DNA of 64,000 nt, taken from contig JAQTLM010000003.1 of the NCBI GenBank assembly GCA_028714895.1, positions 1 through 64,000 of the forward strand. The letters run 5' to 3'. The notes beneath the pieces are model-generated. The model saw nothing but the letters and a program-made list of their open reading frames with translations. It was not told the DNA's origin and did not search any database. Both the position numbers and the translations under genes were made by a program. Below, piece after piece: positions 35,453 through 43,722 of the stretch; the first letter of the stretch is position 1, and each line of letters opens with the position of its first letter. This DNA comes from Gallionella sp. (GTDB lineage: Bacteria; Pseudomonadota; Gammaproteobacteria; Burkholderiales; Gallionellaceae).

Positions 35453-35535
35453 TCATTCCGGCGCAGGCCGGAATCCAGCAAGACCAAAATACATTTTTGT
35501 TTAAACCCACTGGATTCCGGCCTGCGCCGGAATGA
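35453..35535. repeat. MITE-like element with 26-bp perfect inverted repeats (thiS-thiG spacer)
   Basis: The 26-bp arm at 35453-35478 (starts TCATTCCGGCGCAGGCCGGA) is repeated exactly inverted at 35510-35535, with a 31-base AT-rich loop. A transcript would form a long hairpin between thiS and thiG, which could set the ratio of the two proteins. Related but diverged copies lie at 12147-12302 and 43609-43698. Confidence 0.85.
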
Positions 35536-35562
35536 TGCCCCAATAGAGCTTAAGGAAACGAC

Positions 35563-36357
35563 ATGAACGACAAACTCATCATCGCAGGTAAAAGCTACTC
35601 GTCCCGGCTGCTGGTCGGCACGGGCAAATACAAGGACTTCGCCGAGACCCAGGCGGCGGTCGAGGCCAGCGGCGCGGAGATCATCACAATCGCGATCCGC
35701 CGCAGCAACATTGGGCAGAACCCGAACGAGCCGAGCCTGCTGGAAATCCTGCCGCCGTCGAAATACATGCTGCTGCCCAACACCGCAGGCTGCTACACCG
35801 CCGACGACGCGGTGCGCACATTGCGGCTGGCGCGCGAACTGCTGGACGGACATACCCTGGTCAAGCTGGAAGTGCTGGGCGACCCGCAATCGCTGTATCC
35901 GAACGTGATCGAGACCATCGCCGCCGCGAAGACATTGGTCGCGGAAGGCTTTCAGGTGATGGTGTACACCTCGGACGACCCTATCATCGCCAAGCAGCTT
36001 GAAGACATCGGCTGCGTGGCGATCATGCCGCTGGCCTCGCTGATCGGCTCCGGCATGGGCATCCTCAACCCGTGGAATTTGCAACTCCTCATGGAGCGCG
36101 TGCAGGTGCCGGTGATCGTGGATGCGGGGGTCGGCACCGCGTCGGATGCGGCGATCGCAATGGAACTGGGCTGCGACGGCGTGCTGATGAATACCGCGAT
36201 TGCCGCCGCACAGAATCCGGTGCTGATGGCCGGCGCGATGAAGAAGGCTGTGGAAGCAGGGCGCGAAGCTTATCTCGCCGGACGCATGCCGAAGAAACTG
36301 TACAGCGCCAGCCCGAGCTCGCCGACGGCGGGGATCATCAGCTCGGTACGCAGTTAA
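35563..36357 (+). CDS. thiG: Thiazole synthase
   Basis: ThiG condenses deoxyxylulose phosphate, the glycine/tyrosine-derived imine and ThiS sulfur into the thiazole phosphate of thiamine. The 264-residue TIM-barrel protein has the Schiff-base lysine at Lys101 in [17 protein letters not shown], the earlier RRSNIGQNP loop, and the C-terminal phosphate-binding [13 protein letters not shown] and [21 protein letters not shown]. The ATG at 35563 has AAGGAAA upstream. thiS-thiG are adjacent, but no thiO/thiH or thiE gene is seen in the window. Confidence 0.97.
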   Translation: MNDKLIIAGKSYSSRLLVGTGKYKDFAETQAAVEASGAEIITIAIRRSNIGQNPNEPSLLEILPPSKYMLLPNTAGCYTADDAVRTLRLARELLDGHTLVKLEVLGDPQSLYPNVIETIAAAKTLVAEGFQVMVYTSDDPIIAKQLEDIGCVAIMPLASLIGSGMGILNPWNLQLLMERVQVPVIVDAGVGTASDAAIAMELGCDGVLMNTAIAAAQNPVLMAGAMKKAVEAGREAYLAGRMPKKLYSASPSSPTAGIISSVRS

Positions 36358-36441
36358 TCACGGACCCGTTCACCCTGAGATTAGAGGGGCGAACTGCTTC
36401 AGTCTCTTATGACTCAACGCTTCACATTTATGAGCAGATTC

Positions 36442-36518
36442 GTAGCCCGGATGGAACGTTAGCGGAATCCGGAGACTTCGGCGTTCCCCGGATTCCGCTA
36501 ACGTTTCATCCGGGCTAC
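36442..36518. repeat. MITE-like element with 31-bp inverted repeats (thiG-trmB spacer)
   Basis: Arms at 36442-36472 and 36488-36518 match over 31 bases with one mismatch; they begin GTAGCCCGGATG and contain AACGTTAGCGGAATCC. The loop is 15 bases. This is the dispersed GTAGCCCGGATG-type proteobacterial repeat. Confidence 0.85.
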
Positions 36519-36555
36519 GTGTTTGATTCCGGCTCGCCCGGCTTAGGTTAATCGA

Positions 36556-37251
36556 ATGCCCGACACACCCGATTTCAGTAAAAGACATATCCGCAGCTAC
36601 GTGCTGCGCCAGGGCCGCGTCTCGCCCGCGCAGCAGCGTGCCTGCGACACGCTGCTGCCGCGTTTCGGCATCCCCTACACCGCGCAGCCGCTCGACCTGG
36701 ATCAGGCCTTCTGGCGCGCCGCGCAGAAGATCCTGGAGATCGGTTTCGGCATGGGCGACAGCACCGCGACCATCGCGCTTGCGCATCCCGAAAACGACTA
36801 CCTCGCGCTGGAGGTGCATACGCCGGGCGTGGGCAACCTGCTGAAGCTGATCGATTTGCAACAGATACCCAACATCCGCATCATCCAGCACGATGCGGTG
36901 GAAGTGCTGCGCGACATGCTCGGCGACGCAACGCTGGACGGCGTGCATATCTTCTTCCCCGATCCGTGGCACAAGGCGCGGCACAACAAGCGCCGCCTGA
37001 TCCAGGCGCCGTTCGTCGCGCAACTGGTGCAGAAGCTCAAACCCGGCGGTTACATTCACGTCGCCACCGACTGGCAGGACTATGCCGAACAGGTCTTGGC
37101 GGTATTGAGCGCGGAGCCGCTACTGGAGAATACGGCGGCGGATTATGCGCCGCGCCCCGCCTACCGCCCGCTCACCAAATTCGAGAAACGCGGCATCAAC
37201 CTGGGACATGGAGTGTGGGATTTGGTGTTCCGGCGGAAAACTACTCCTTAA
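36556..37251 (+). CDS. trmB: tRNA (guanine-N7-)-methyltransferase
   Basis: TrmB makes m7G46 in the variable loop of tRNAs. The 231-residue protein has the SAM-binding motif [13 protein letters not shown] (about 59-71), the TrmB hallmark [18 protein letters not shown] (about 132-149) and the C-terminal [17 protein letters not shown]. The N-terminal [17 protein letters not shown] is also typical. It stands between a repeat and the convergent hemW gene. Confidence 0.95.
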   Translation: MPDTPDFSKRHIRSYVLRQGRVSPAQQRACDTLLPRFGIPYTAQPLDLDQAFWRAAQKILEIGFGMGDSTATIALAHPENDYLALEVHTPGVGNLLKLIDLQQIPNIRIIQHDAVEVLRDMLGDATLDGVHIFFPDPWHKARHNKRRLIQAPFVAQLVQKLKPGGYIHVATDWQDYAEQVLAVLSAEPLLENTAADYAPRPAYRPLTKFEKRGINLGHGVWDLVFRRKTTP

Positions 37252-37288
37252 AACCCCATAGTTCAGGGCGAACGGACTTCAAGAAAGC

Positions 37289-38509
37289 CTATTTACCCAC
37301 CAAAAAAATCTCCAGCAGGTCATTCAAAAACCGTTGCCCGAGCTGCGTCGGCGCAATGCGCTGATGGTCGCGCACTAACAGCCCGCGCCGCTCGGCCTCC
37401 TCCAGTTCGCGGCGAATGCCGAGCAGCGGCAGGCTGGTGCGCTCCTGGAACAGCACGCTGTCGAAACCCCGGTTCAAGCGCAGCGCATTCATCATGAACT
37501 CGAACGCCAGCTCGTCGCGCCCCACTTCATGCTCGCTTTGCAGCGGTGTGCTTTTTGCCACCTGCTCTATATAAGCCTGCGGTTGCCTGTGGCGCGCCTG
37601 GCGGATCACCTTGTCGTGGAAACTCAGCTTGCTGTGCGCGCCCGCGCCGATGCCGAGATAATCGCCGAACTGCCAGTAATTCAGATTGTGGCGCGACTGA
37701 CGCTTCGGCTGCGCGAAAGCGGAAGTCTCGTAGTGCTGGTAGCCGTGCGCCGCCAGCAGTTCCTCGATGCTGCCCTGCATGTCGCTGCTCGCGTCGTCGT
37801 CAGGCAGCGATGGCGGATTGCGATGGAACAGCGTGTTCGGCTCCAGCGTCAGGTGATAGCAGGATAGGTGTTGCGGCGCGAACGACAGCGCGGTTTGCAC
37901 GTCCTGCAACGCCTGCTCCAGGGTTTGTCCAAGAGTTTTATCCTGATTTTTACCGGGCAATGCATACATCAGGTCGAGATTGATATTGTCGAAATGCCGC
38001 TGCGCGATTTCGATCGCGCGCCTCGCTTCGTCGGCGCTGTGGATGCGCCCCAGCGCCTGCAGATGCGCGTCGTTGAAACTCTGGATACCAAGCGATAAAC
38101 GGTTCACCCCCGCATCGCGATACGCCGCAAAGCGCGCCGCCTCGACCGTGCCGGGATTGGCTTCCAGCGTGATCTCCGCGCCGAGGTCGAGCGGCAGCAA
38201 CATGCGCACCTGGCGCAGAATCTCCGCGACACTCTCGCCGCTCAACATGCTGGGCGTGCCGCCGCCGAAGAACACCGTGTAGACCTTGCGCCCCCAGATC
38301 AGCGGCAGGGCCAGTTCCAGATCACACACTAATGCCGCGACGTATTCTTTTTCGGGCACTGAGCCGTGCGCCTCGTGCGAATTGAAGTCGCAATACGGGC
38401 ATTTGCGCACGCACCACGGGATGTGGATATACAGCGACAGCGGCGGCAACGCCTGGAAATTCACGGCCTGCGATTTCAACCCGGCAGGTTGTAGGGAGTG
38501 AAGCGTCAT
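37289..38509 (-). CDS. hemW: HemW, heme chaperone (radical SAM)
   Basis: HemW is a radical-SAM relative of HemN that delivers heme. From the ATG at 38509 it has 406 residues. The cluster motif CVRKCPYC (C33, C37, C40) is followed by DFNSH, and FFGGGTPSML and SLGIQSFNDAHLQALGR are present. It lacks the long N-terminal extension of true HemN. An in-frame upstream Met at 38557 gives no better match. It belongs with rdgB and rph, but here the restriction island sits between it and them; YgjP overlaps its upstream region. Confidence 0.93.
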   Translation of the reverse strand: MTLHSLQPAGLKSQAVNFQALPPLSLYIHIPWCVRKCPYCDFNSHEAHGSVPEKEYVAALVCDLELALPLIWGRKVYTVFFGGGTPSMLSGESVAEILRQVRMLLPLDLGAEITLEANPGTVEAARFAAYRDAGVNRLSLGIQSFNDAHLQALGRIHSADEARRAIEIAQRHFDNINLDLMYALPGKNQDKTLGQTLEQALQDVQTALSFAPQHLSCYHLTLEPNTLFHRNPPSLPDDDASSDMQGSIEELLAAHGYQHYETSAFAQPKRQSRHNLNYWQFGDYLGIGAGAHSKLSFHDKVIRQARHRQPQAYIEQVAKSTPLQSEHEVGRDELAFEFMMNALRLNRGFDSVLFQERTSLPLLGIRRELEEAERRGLLVRDHQRIAPTQLGQRFLNDLLEIFLVGK

Positions 38510-38540
38510 AATGTCGTTGGTTTCTATTGGGTAGCTGTGC

Positions 38541-39266
38541 TTAATTCCAACACTCATGTCCCAGCGGCGACTTGTTTAATGCTTCCTTGTATAGCCGCCA
38601 CTGCGGCATGAATTTATCCAGCAAGGACAAAAAATGCTCGTTATGCTGCCGCTCCAGCAAGTGTGCAAGTTCATGCACGACAACGTACTCCAAACACTGC
38701 GGAGACTTCTTGGCCAGCTCCAGATTTAACCAAACACGCCGGGCATCCGCGTTACTGCTTCCCCACTTGGTCTTCATTTTCTTGATTCCCCAAGCGGCGA
38801 CCTGCACGCCAAGCTGACGTTGCCATTTCTCCAGCAAAGGCGGAATCAGCACCATAAGCTGTTCCCGATACCAGCGCTGCAAAACAGCTTCACGCTTCTC
38901 TGCACTTGTTCCAGGCCGCACAAAAAGATCGAGCGAAGCAATGCCGCGCAGTGCAACTCTGGCCGGTTCATCCTGCTCATGCACCCGCAGCCGGTAACGG
39001 CGCCCCATAAAATAGTGGCTCTCGCCATTCACCATCTCGCGCTTCGATTGGCGCGGCTGCCCGGTGAATTTTATTTTTTGTCGCTTGATCCAGCCCAGCT
39101 TGCCGATCACTGCCAGCCGCACCGCCTCGTCGCTTACCACCAAGGGAGCAGCTACGCGCACCCGTCCTTGCGGCGGATAAACACCCAGATGTAAATTCTT
39201 GATGTCCTTGCGCACCACTTCGACGGCAATACCGCCAACGCTGATGTTGTGGGTTTTAGTAATCAT
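38541..39266 (-). CDS. YgjP-type (DUF45) zinc metalloprotease-like protein in the R-M operon
   Basis: A 241-residue protein of the YgjP/DUF45 family, related to SprT and M48 peptidases. The zinc motif HELAH starts at His198 in VVHELAHLLERQHNEHF, with the third His in that segment. GIKKMKTKWGSSNADARRVW is the family signature just upstream. It overlaps hsdR by 11 bases and is the last gene of the restriction operon, ahead of hemW. YgjP homologues often accompany type I systems; its target is unknown. Confidence 0.88.
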   Translation of the reverse strand: MITKTHNISVGGIAVEVVRKDIKNLHLGVYPPQGRVRVAAPLVVSDEAVRLAVIGKLGWIKRQKIKFTGQPRQSKREMVNGESHYFMGRRYRLRVHEQDEPARVALRGIASLDLFVRPGTSAEKREAVLQRWYREQLMVLIPPLLEKWQRQLGVQVAAWGIKKMKTKWGSSNADARRVWLNLELAKKSPQCLEYVVVHELAHLLERQHNEHFLSLLDKFMPQWRLYKEALNKSPLGHECWN

Positions 39267-42200
39267 GCTGCTGGCTCTTCACCAGTTCGAGTATGCGCGT
39301 GGTTTCCACTTCCACACTGTACTTGCCGTTGGCCTGCCGTATACCCGTAAATCCGCTCGTTTGCGATGAATTGAAAGCCTGCTCCAACACCGCCTTGATG
39401 GCATTGCGCACCAGCTTGGTCTTCACCGTATGGTCGCGCCAACCGTCCTGAAGTTTGTCGCGTACCGCCGCATCCACCGCCAGTGCCAGCGTCTCGTCCT
39501 TGTTCAAATTGTTATACAGCGCCCGTTGTGCTTGCGTCTTCACGCTCGCCGGATAACCGCCCATGCTTCCGCCCGGCATGGCCGCCTCTTTCGCCAGCGC
39601 AACGATTTCAGCCAGATATTTTTTGTAATCGATCATCCCCTTGCGTCGCAGTTCGATCAAAGCATCCAGCAGCTTGGATATCTTCTCGTAATAGGCGGGA
39701 TCGACCGGCGACTCGTTGATGATGAGTTTGCGCACGTTATTCTCGATAGTCTCTGCCACCGCGTCTTCGCTCTTGCGGATGCCCTTGGGCAAAGCATTCA
39801 CCGCACCCACGCCGCGTTCGACGATGAGCTGGATCAGGCTCATGTCATCAAAGGCCGAAATTTTTTCGCTTTCTTCGGCACGGATGTATTTGTCGATCAA
39901 ATAACGCATGGCCGGCTCGTACATTTTCAAGTCAATGTAATCGGCACTTTTCAGCTTGATCTCGTTGCGCAGATTTTCGTAAAAAGAGACTTCATCCCTG
40001 ATCGTCTTTATCTCCGAAACGCTGTAGCCAGCCTCACTCATCTCGTTGGCAAGGTTGGCATACTTGCGGATCAGGGAAGCGACCAGTTTGTACAGCGACA
40101 GGCGTTTCGGTTCATTCGCCTTCTTTTCCTCTTCGTTATCGTTGGCTATCGCCACAAAATAACGGAAATACGCGCTTTGATCCTTCGGTGCATCCACCGG
40201 TTCGCACAATGCCTTCACCGCCTCGCGCGCTTCCTCCAAATCTTCCCGCGCTTTGTCCAGCCGGTTTTCCAGCAAGCCCTTCACATCATCCTTGTCGTAA
40301 CCATCCAGCGCGCCGCTGGTGTAATCCTGCACCGCACCTTCCAGGCTCTTGAATAAATCCTTGTAGTCCACGATGTAACCGTATTCCTTATCGTCTCCAT
40401 CCAGCCGGTTCACCCGGCAGATAGCCTGGAACAGGCCGTGGTCGCGCATTTGCTTGTCGATATAGAGATAGGTAGCCGAGGGTGCATCGAACCCGGTAAG
40501 CAGCTTATCCACCACAATCAGCAGTTTCATCTGCCCCGGCTCGTCGATGAATTTTCTCTTCACCTCCTGCTCGAATTTTTCCGCCTTGTTGATGGCGGTC
40601 TCTGGCGCCTCATCGAACCAGTCCGCCAGCATCTGACGATAGACCTCGTACTTGAAAAGGCTGTCGGTTTCACCCTCGCCCGTCGTCTCCCCTTTGGTAT
40701 CGGCCACGGTCGGCGCATAGCTGGTAACGATGGCGCACTTGCCAGCCAATTCCGTCTTGGCGAACAGCTCGTAAAATTTGCACGCCTCGTAGATACTGCC
40801 CGCCACCAGCATCGCATTACCGTGGCCATCCATCAGGCGCGGCTTGTCGTTCATGTCGAGCAAAATGTCGGCAACGATTTTCGACAGCCGATCCTGGCTC
40901 GACAGCACGCGCTGCATCGTTCCCCACTTCTGTTTCAATTGCGCCTTGGCCAGATCATTCAAGCCCCGGGTCTTGGCCTCGAACCACTGATCGACCTTCT
41001 CCTTGTTGGTCAGGCGCTGGTCGATGTCGCGCGCTTCATAGCGCAAATCCAGTATCACGCCTTCGCGCACTGCCTGGTCGAATTTGTAGGTATGGATGTA
41101 GCGCCCGAACACCTCGATGCTCTTCTGCTTGTCCGCCTTGAGCAGCGGCGTGCCGGTAAAACCGACAAATAGTGCGTTGGGCAGCAGCGCCTTCATCGCC
41201 TCGTGCATATCGCCGCTTTGCGTGCGGTGGCACTCGTCCACAAACACATAGATGTCGCCCTTGGCCTTGAAATCAGGCGGCAGTTTCCGAATCGCTTCAA
41301 TGAACGCCTTGCTGTCCGCACCCTCGTCCTGTTTGCTCTTGCCGCCAAACTTATGCACCAGCGAACACAACAGCGATTCATCGCTACGGTCGAGCGCCGC
41401 GATCAAATCCGCGCCGCTCTTCGTGCGGTAAATTTTCTCGTTGACACCGAAAAACACCTTCTCGATCTGGTCGTCCAGTTCGGTGCGGTCGGTGATAATG
41501 AGCACGCGCGCATCCTGCACATTCTCGCGTATCCACTTCGCCAGCCACACCATCGTCAGCGATTTGCCGCTGCCCTGCGTATGCCAGATGATGCCACCCT
41601 CGCGGCGACGGATGAAATCCTGCGCCGCCTTCACGCCGAAATACTGGTTCTGGCGGCACACCTTTTTGATGCCCGCATCGAATGCCACAAAATTGTGGAT
41701 CAGCTCCAGAAAACGCGCCTTGCCGCACACCTGCAACAAATGGCGATCCAATATTAGGGGCGTATTGCCATACGCCCCTACTTCTTCCTCCACCCATTGC
41801 AGGTAATACTTTTCTTTGGTTTCGATCGTGCCGTAGCGCAGCCCCTCGCTGTCGTTGCCCGCCATCAGCCACTGCATGGTTGAGAAGAATGGCTGGATGA
41901 ATCGCTTCTCCTGATTGTTCCGATTCTGACGTATGCCTTCGGCTACAGACACCGTGGAGCGTTTCAACTCCAGAATCCCCAGCGCGATGCCGTTCACATA
42001 CAGCACGATGTCCGGGCGCTTCGCACTGGCTCTGGCATCGGCCCCGCTCACCGTCACCTCCTCGGCGATGGCGAAGTGGTTGGCCTGCGGCTTCTTCCAG
42101 TCGATTAACCAGACGGTGACATTTTTTTCGCCCACCTCGGGCTTCACCTTCACACCGTAGCGCAGCAAGTCATACACCGCGCGGTTGCGATCATAAATAC

Positions 42201-42444
42201 TCTTGCCGGTGTCGCCCGCCACCTTCTCCAGTTCGTGCAGCGCGCGGCCAATCAGCACATCGCTCACGCCCTGCTTTTGCAGCCAGGCGCGCAACAGCTC
42301 CGGTTCGACGTTGCGGTTACCCTTGCCCTCGAATCCGTCACGGTCTATCCAGTTACCGAGATAGTCATAACCCAACTGTTCGCGGAACAGCGCCACCACG
42401 CGGTTCTGCGTGTTCCGTTCGATTTGTCCGACAGCGCTCATCAA
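39256..42444 (-). CDS. hsdR: Type I restriction enzyme, R (endonuclease/translocase) subunit
   Basis: HsdR cuts unmethylated DNA after ATP-driven translocation. The 1062-residue protein has the nuclease core RPDIVLYVNGIALGILELKR (about 143-162, PD-ExK), a helicase domain with Walker A WHTQGSGKSLTMVW (about 290) and DECHRTQSGD (about 401), and C-terminal helicase-2 motifs (LLIVVDKLLTGFDAPSATYL, QAICRVNRLDG). The C-terminal helical domain docks HsdM. The start overlaps the ATPase/STAS gene by four bases. Residues about 222-230 are encoded by a palindromic repeat (see 41755-41780). Confidence 0.95.
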   Translation of the reverse strand: MMSAVGQIERNTQNRVVALFREQLGYDYLGNWIDRDGFEGKGNRNVEPELLRAWLQKQGVSDVLIGRALHELEKVAGDTGKSIYDRNRAVYDLLRYGVKVKPEVGEKNVTVWLIDWKKPQANHFAIAEEVTVSGADARASAKRPDIVLYVNGIALGILELKRSTVSVAEGIRQNRNNQEKRFIQPFFSTMQWLMAGNDSEGLRYGTIETKEKYYLQWVEEEVGAYGNTPLILDRHLLQVCGKARFLELIHNFVAFDAGIKKVCRQNQYFGVKAAQDFIRRREGGIIWHTQGSGKSLTMVWLAKWIRENVQDARVLIITDRTELDDQIEKVFFGVNEKIYRTKSGADLIAALDRSDESLLCSLVHKFGGKSKQDEGADSKAFIEAIRKLPPDFKAKGDIYVFVDECHRTQSGDMHEAMKALLPNALFVGFTGTPLLKADKQKSIEVFGRYIHTYKFDQAVREGVILDLRYEARDIDQRLTNKEKVDQWFEAKTRGLNDLAKAQLKQKWGTMQRVLSSQDRLSKIVADILLDMNDKPRLMDGHGNAMLVAGSIYEACKFYELFAKTELAGKCAIVTSYAPTVADTKGETTGEGETDSLFKYEVYRQMLADWFDEAPETAINKAEKFEQEVKRKFIDEPGQMKLLIVVDKLLTGFDAPSATYLYIDKQMRDHGLFQAICRVNRLDGDDKEYGYIVDYKDLFKSLEGAVQDYTSGALDGYDKDDVKGLLENRLDKAREDLEEAREAVKALCEPVDAPKDQSAYFRYFVAIANDNEEEKKANEPKRLSLYKLVASLIRKYANLANEMSEAGYSVSEIKTIRDEVSFYENLRNEIKLKSADYIDLKMYEPAMRYLIDKYIRAEESEKISAFDDMSLIQLIVERGVGAVNALPKGIRKSEDAVAETIENNVRKLIINESPVDPAYYEKISKLLDALIELRRKGMIDYKKYLAEIVALAKEAAMPGGSMGGYPASVKTQAQRALYNNLNKDETLALAVDAAVRDKLQDGWRDHTVKTKLVRNAIKAVLEQAFNSSQTSGFTGIRQANGKYSVEVETTRILELVKSQQHDY
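41755..41780. repeat. Perfect palindrome inside hsdR
   Basis: TAGGGGCGTAT at 41755-41765 pairs exactly with ATACGCCCCTA at 41770-41780 across a 4-base loop. It is the dispersed 'GTAGGGGCGTAT' hairpin type, and the hsdR frame (VGAYGNTPLI) reads through it. A relative, GGGCGATTCATGAATCGCCC, lies at 48979-48998 between genes. Confidence 0.8.
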
Positions 42445-43478
42445 TGCTCCTCCAGATGATCTTGCTTCGGGATGCCGCCCCCCAGCGCCCGCTTCACCAT
42501 TTTCTCCACCGCAGGCGTCAGGTTGATCGGCAACAGGCGCGTCCCCGGATGCGCCTGTTGGAAAACACGGAATACCTCGTCGGCAAAAGCCTGGCCGATC
42601 TCCTCCACCCCAGCGAAATCGAGCACAACAATCTGGAAACGCTCGAAGCGCATGGTGAGGCGTTTGGCCTGCGAGCGCGAAACGAGTTTTTCACCTTCGT
42701 GCTGCGCTAGTTTCACCGGGACGATGGTCTTGGCGAAGGTATATTCCTCGGGTGCGGCAAATTGGTCGAACACCTCCTGCAAGGTGCGCTTGCTGTCGTT
42801 GGCGAGGCGCATCAGCACCAATGTTCCGGGCGCATCGGCAGCGCGTTCGAGCAACACATCCGTGCCCCAGTCGTCATGCACGAAATGCAGCTTGCCGGAA
42901 CGGATATCGAAGGCATCCATCACCTTCGACGAAAAGAAAATTCCTTCACCGGTATGGTTTGCCGGGTCGGTGGTCAGCTTGCCCTTGGCCAGCTCCAGGA
43001 TCGCCTCACGCGGATCGTACAAATTCAGCGCGCGCTGAATCTTGAGGAAAATGCCCTCACCTTCGTCGGCGACATAGGCCGAGGTATTCAGTGCATCGCG
43101 TACCATGCCCACCGATATGCGCTCCGAACCGGAATGGTCGATGGCGTTGTTCACCATCTCGGTCACGGCGTAATGCCAGACATCGCGCACATTGGGCGGC
43201 AAATCGGCCAGTTGCGGCGCAACCAGCCCGCGCCACACACGGTCTTCGTTCAGCCCGGCACGTTCGTATACCTCCTGCACGCTGGCCGACACCGCCAACT
43301 GGTAACGCACACCGCGCCCCACGCCGGAAGAAGTAATGATCCCCTCCCGTTTCAGTTTCGCCAGCCAGGCGCTGGCCGATTGGCGCGATACGCCGTGCTG
43401 CTCGGCCAGACGGGCAGCAACATTGCTCCCGTCACGGGCAATGGCAGCGAGGATGGAACGACGCAAGTCGGCAGTCAT
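42441..43478 (-). CDS. HTH/HATPase/STAS-like (DUF4325) protein in the R-M operon
   Basis: A 345-residue protein of three parts. The first 65 residues are a winged helix-turn-helix (RLAEQHGVSRQSASAWLAKL). The middle is a GHKL-type ATPase: N-box EMVNNAIDHSG near 114, G-box VADEGEGIF, and NHTGEGIFFSSKVMDAF. The last 100 residues are STAS-like DUF4325 (FERFQIVVLDFAGVEEIGQA). It overlaps hsdR by four bases (ATGA), so it is co-made with the nuclease, and a 22-bp-spaced repeat array precedes it. It could be a transcription regulator of hsdR; that is inference. Confidence 0.85.
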   Translation of the reverse strand: MTADLRRSILAAIARDGSNVAARLAEQHGVSRQSASAWLAKLKREGIITSSGVGRGVRYQLAVSASVQEVYERAGLNEDRVWRGLVAPQLADLPPNVRDVWHYAVTEMVNNAIDHSGSERISVGMVRDALNTSAYVADEGEGIFLKIQRALNLYDPREAILELAKGKLTTDPANHTGEGIFFSSKVMDAFDIRSGKLHFVHDDWGTDVLLERAADAPGTLVLMRLANDSKRTLQEVFDQFAAPEEYTFAKTIVPVKLAQHEGEKLVSRSQAKRLTMRFERFQIVVLDFAGVEEIGQAFADEVFRVFQQAHPGTRLLPINLTPAVEKMVKRALGGGIPKQDHLEEH

Positions 43479-43486
43479 AGCGGATC

Positions 43487-43540
43487 AAACGTAAAGAAAA
43501 ATTGACTTAATTGTAAAGCTATAATACAAGAAACGTAAAG
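43487..43540 (-). promoter_or_regulatory. Three 10-bp direct repeats at 22-bp spacing, likely operator
   Basis: AAACGTAAAG (43487-43496), AATTGTAAAG (43509-43518) and AAACGTAAAG (43531-43540) start exactly 22 bases apart, two helical turns, so all would face the same side of the DNA. They lie 8-62 bases upstream of the HTH/ATPase/STAS gene start in AT-rich sequence. On the minus strand the motif reads CTTTACGTTT. An operator for that gene's own HTH protein is a reasonable inference. Confidence 0.6.
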
Positions 43541-43608
43541 GGCGCCTCAGCGTTGTTTTAGATTTCAGGCAAAAACTAAAATAGCGCAAGGCGTTAATTT
43601 AGATGCCT

Positions 43609-43698
43609 CGTCATTCCGGGCTTGACCCGGAATCCAGCAAAAATCAATATCGGCGCGCTTTGCGCGCCACTGGACACCGGCTTTTGCCGGTGTGACGG
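43609..43698. repeat. Imperfect inverted-repeat element between hsdS and the ATPase/STAS gene
   Basis: CGTCATTCCGGGCTTGACCC at 43609 pairs imperfectly with the ACCGG-TTTT-GCCGGTGTGACGG end at about 43676-43698, with a GGCGCGC/GCGCGCC stem between. It is a diverged CGTCATTCC-type repeat, like 35453-35535. Confidence 0.6.
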
Positions 43699-43722
43699 AT
43701 TTTTAGAAACGTCCCAAATACC

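Noticed and set aside
36370..37059. 229-codon minus-strand frame over trmB
   Set aside because: Shadow of trmB that also runs through an inverted repeat.
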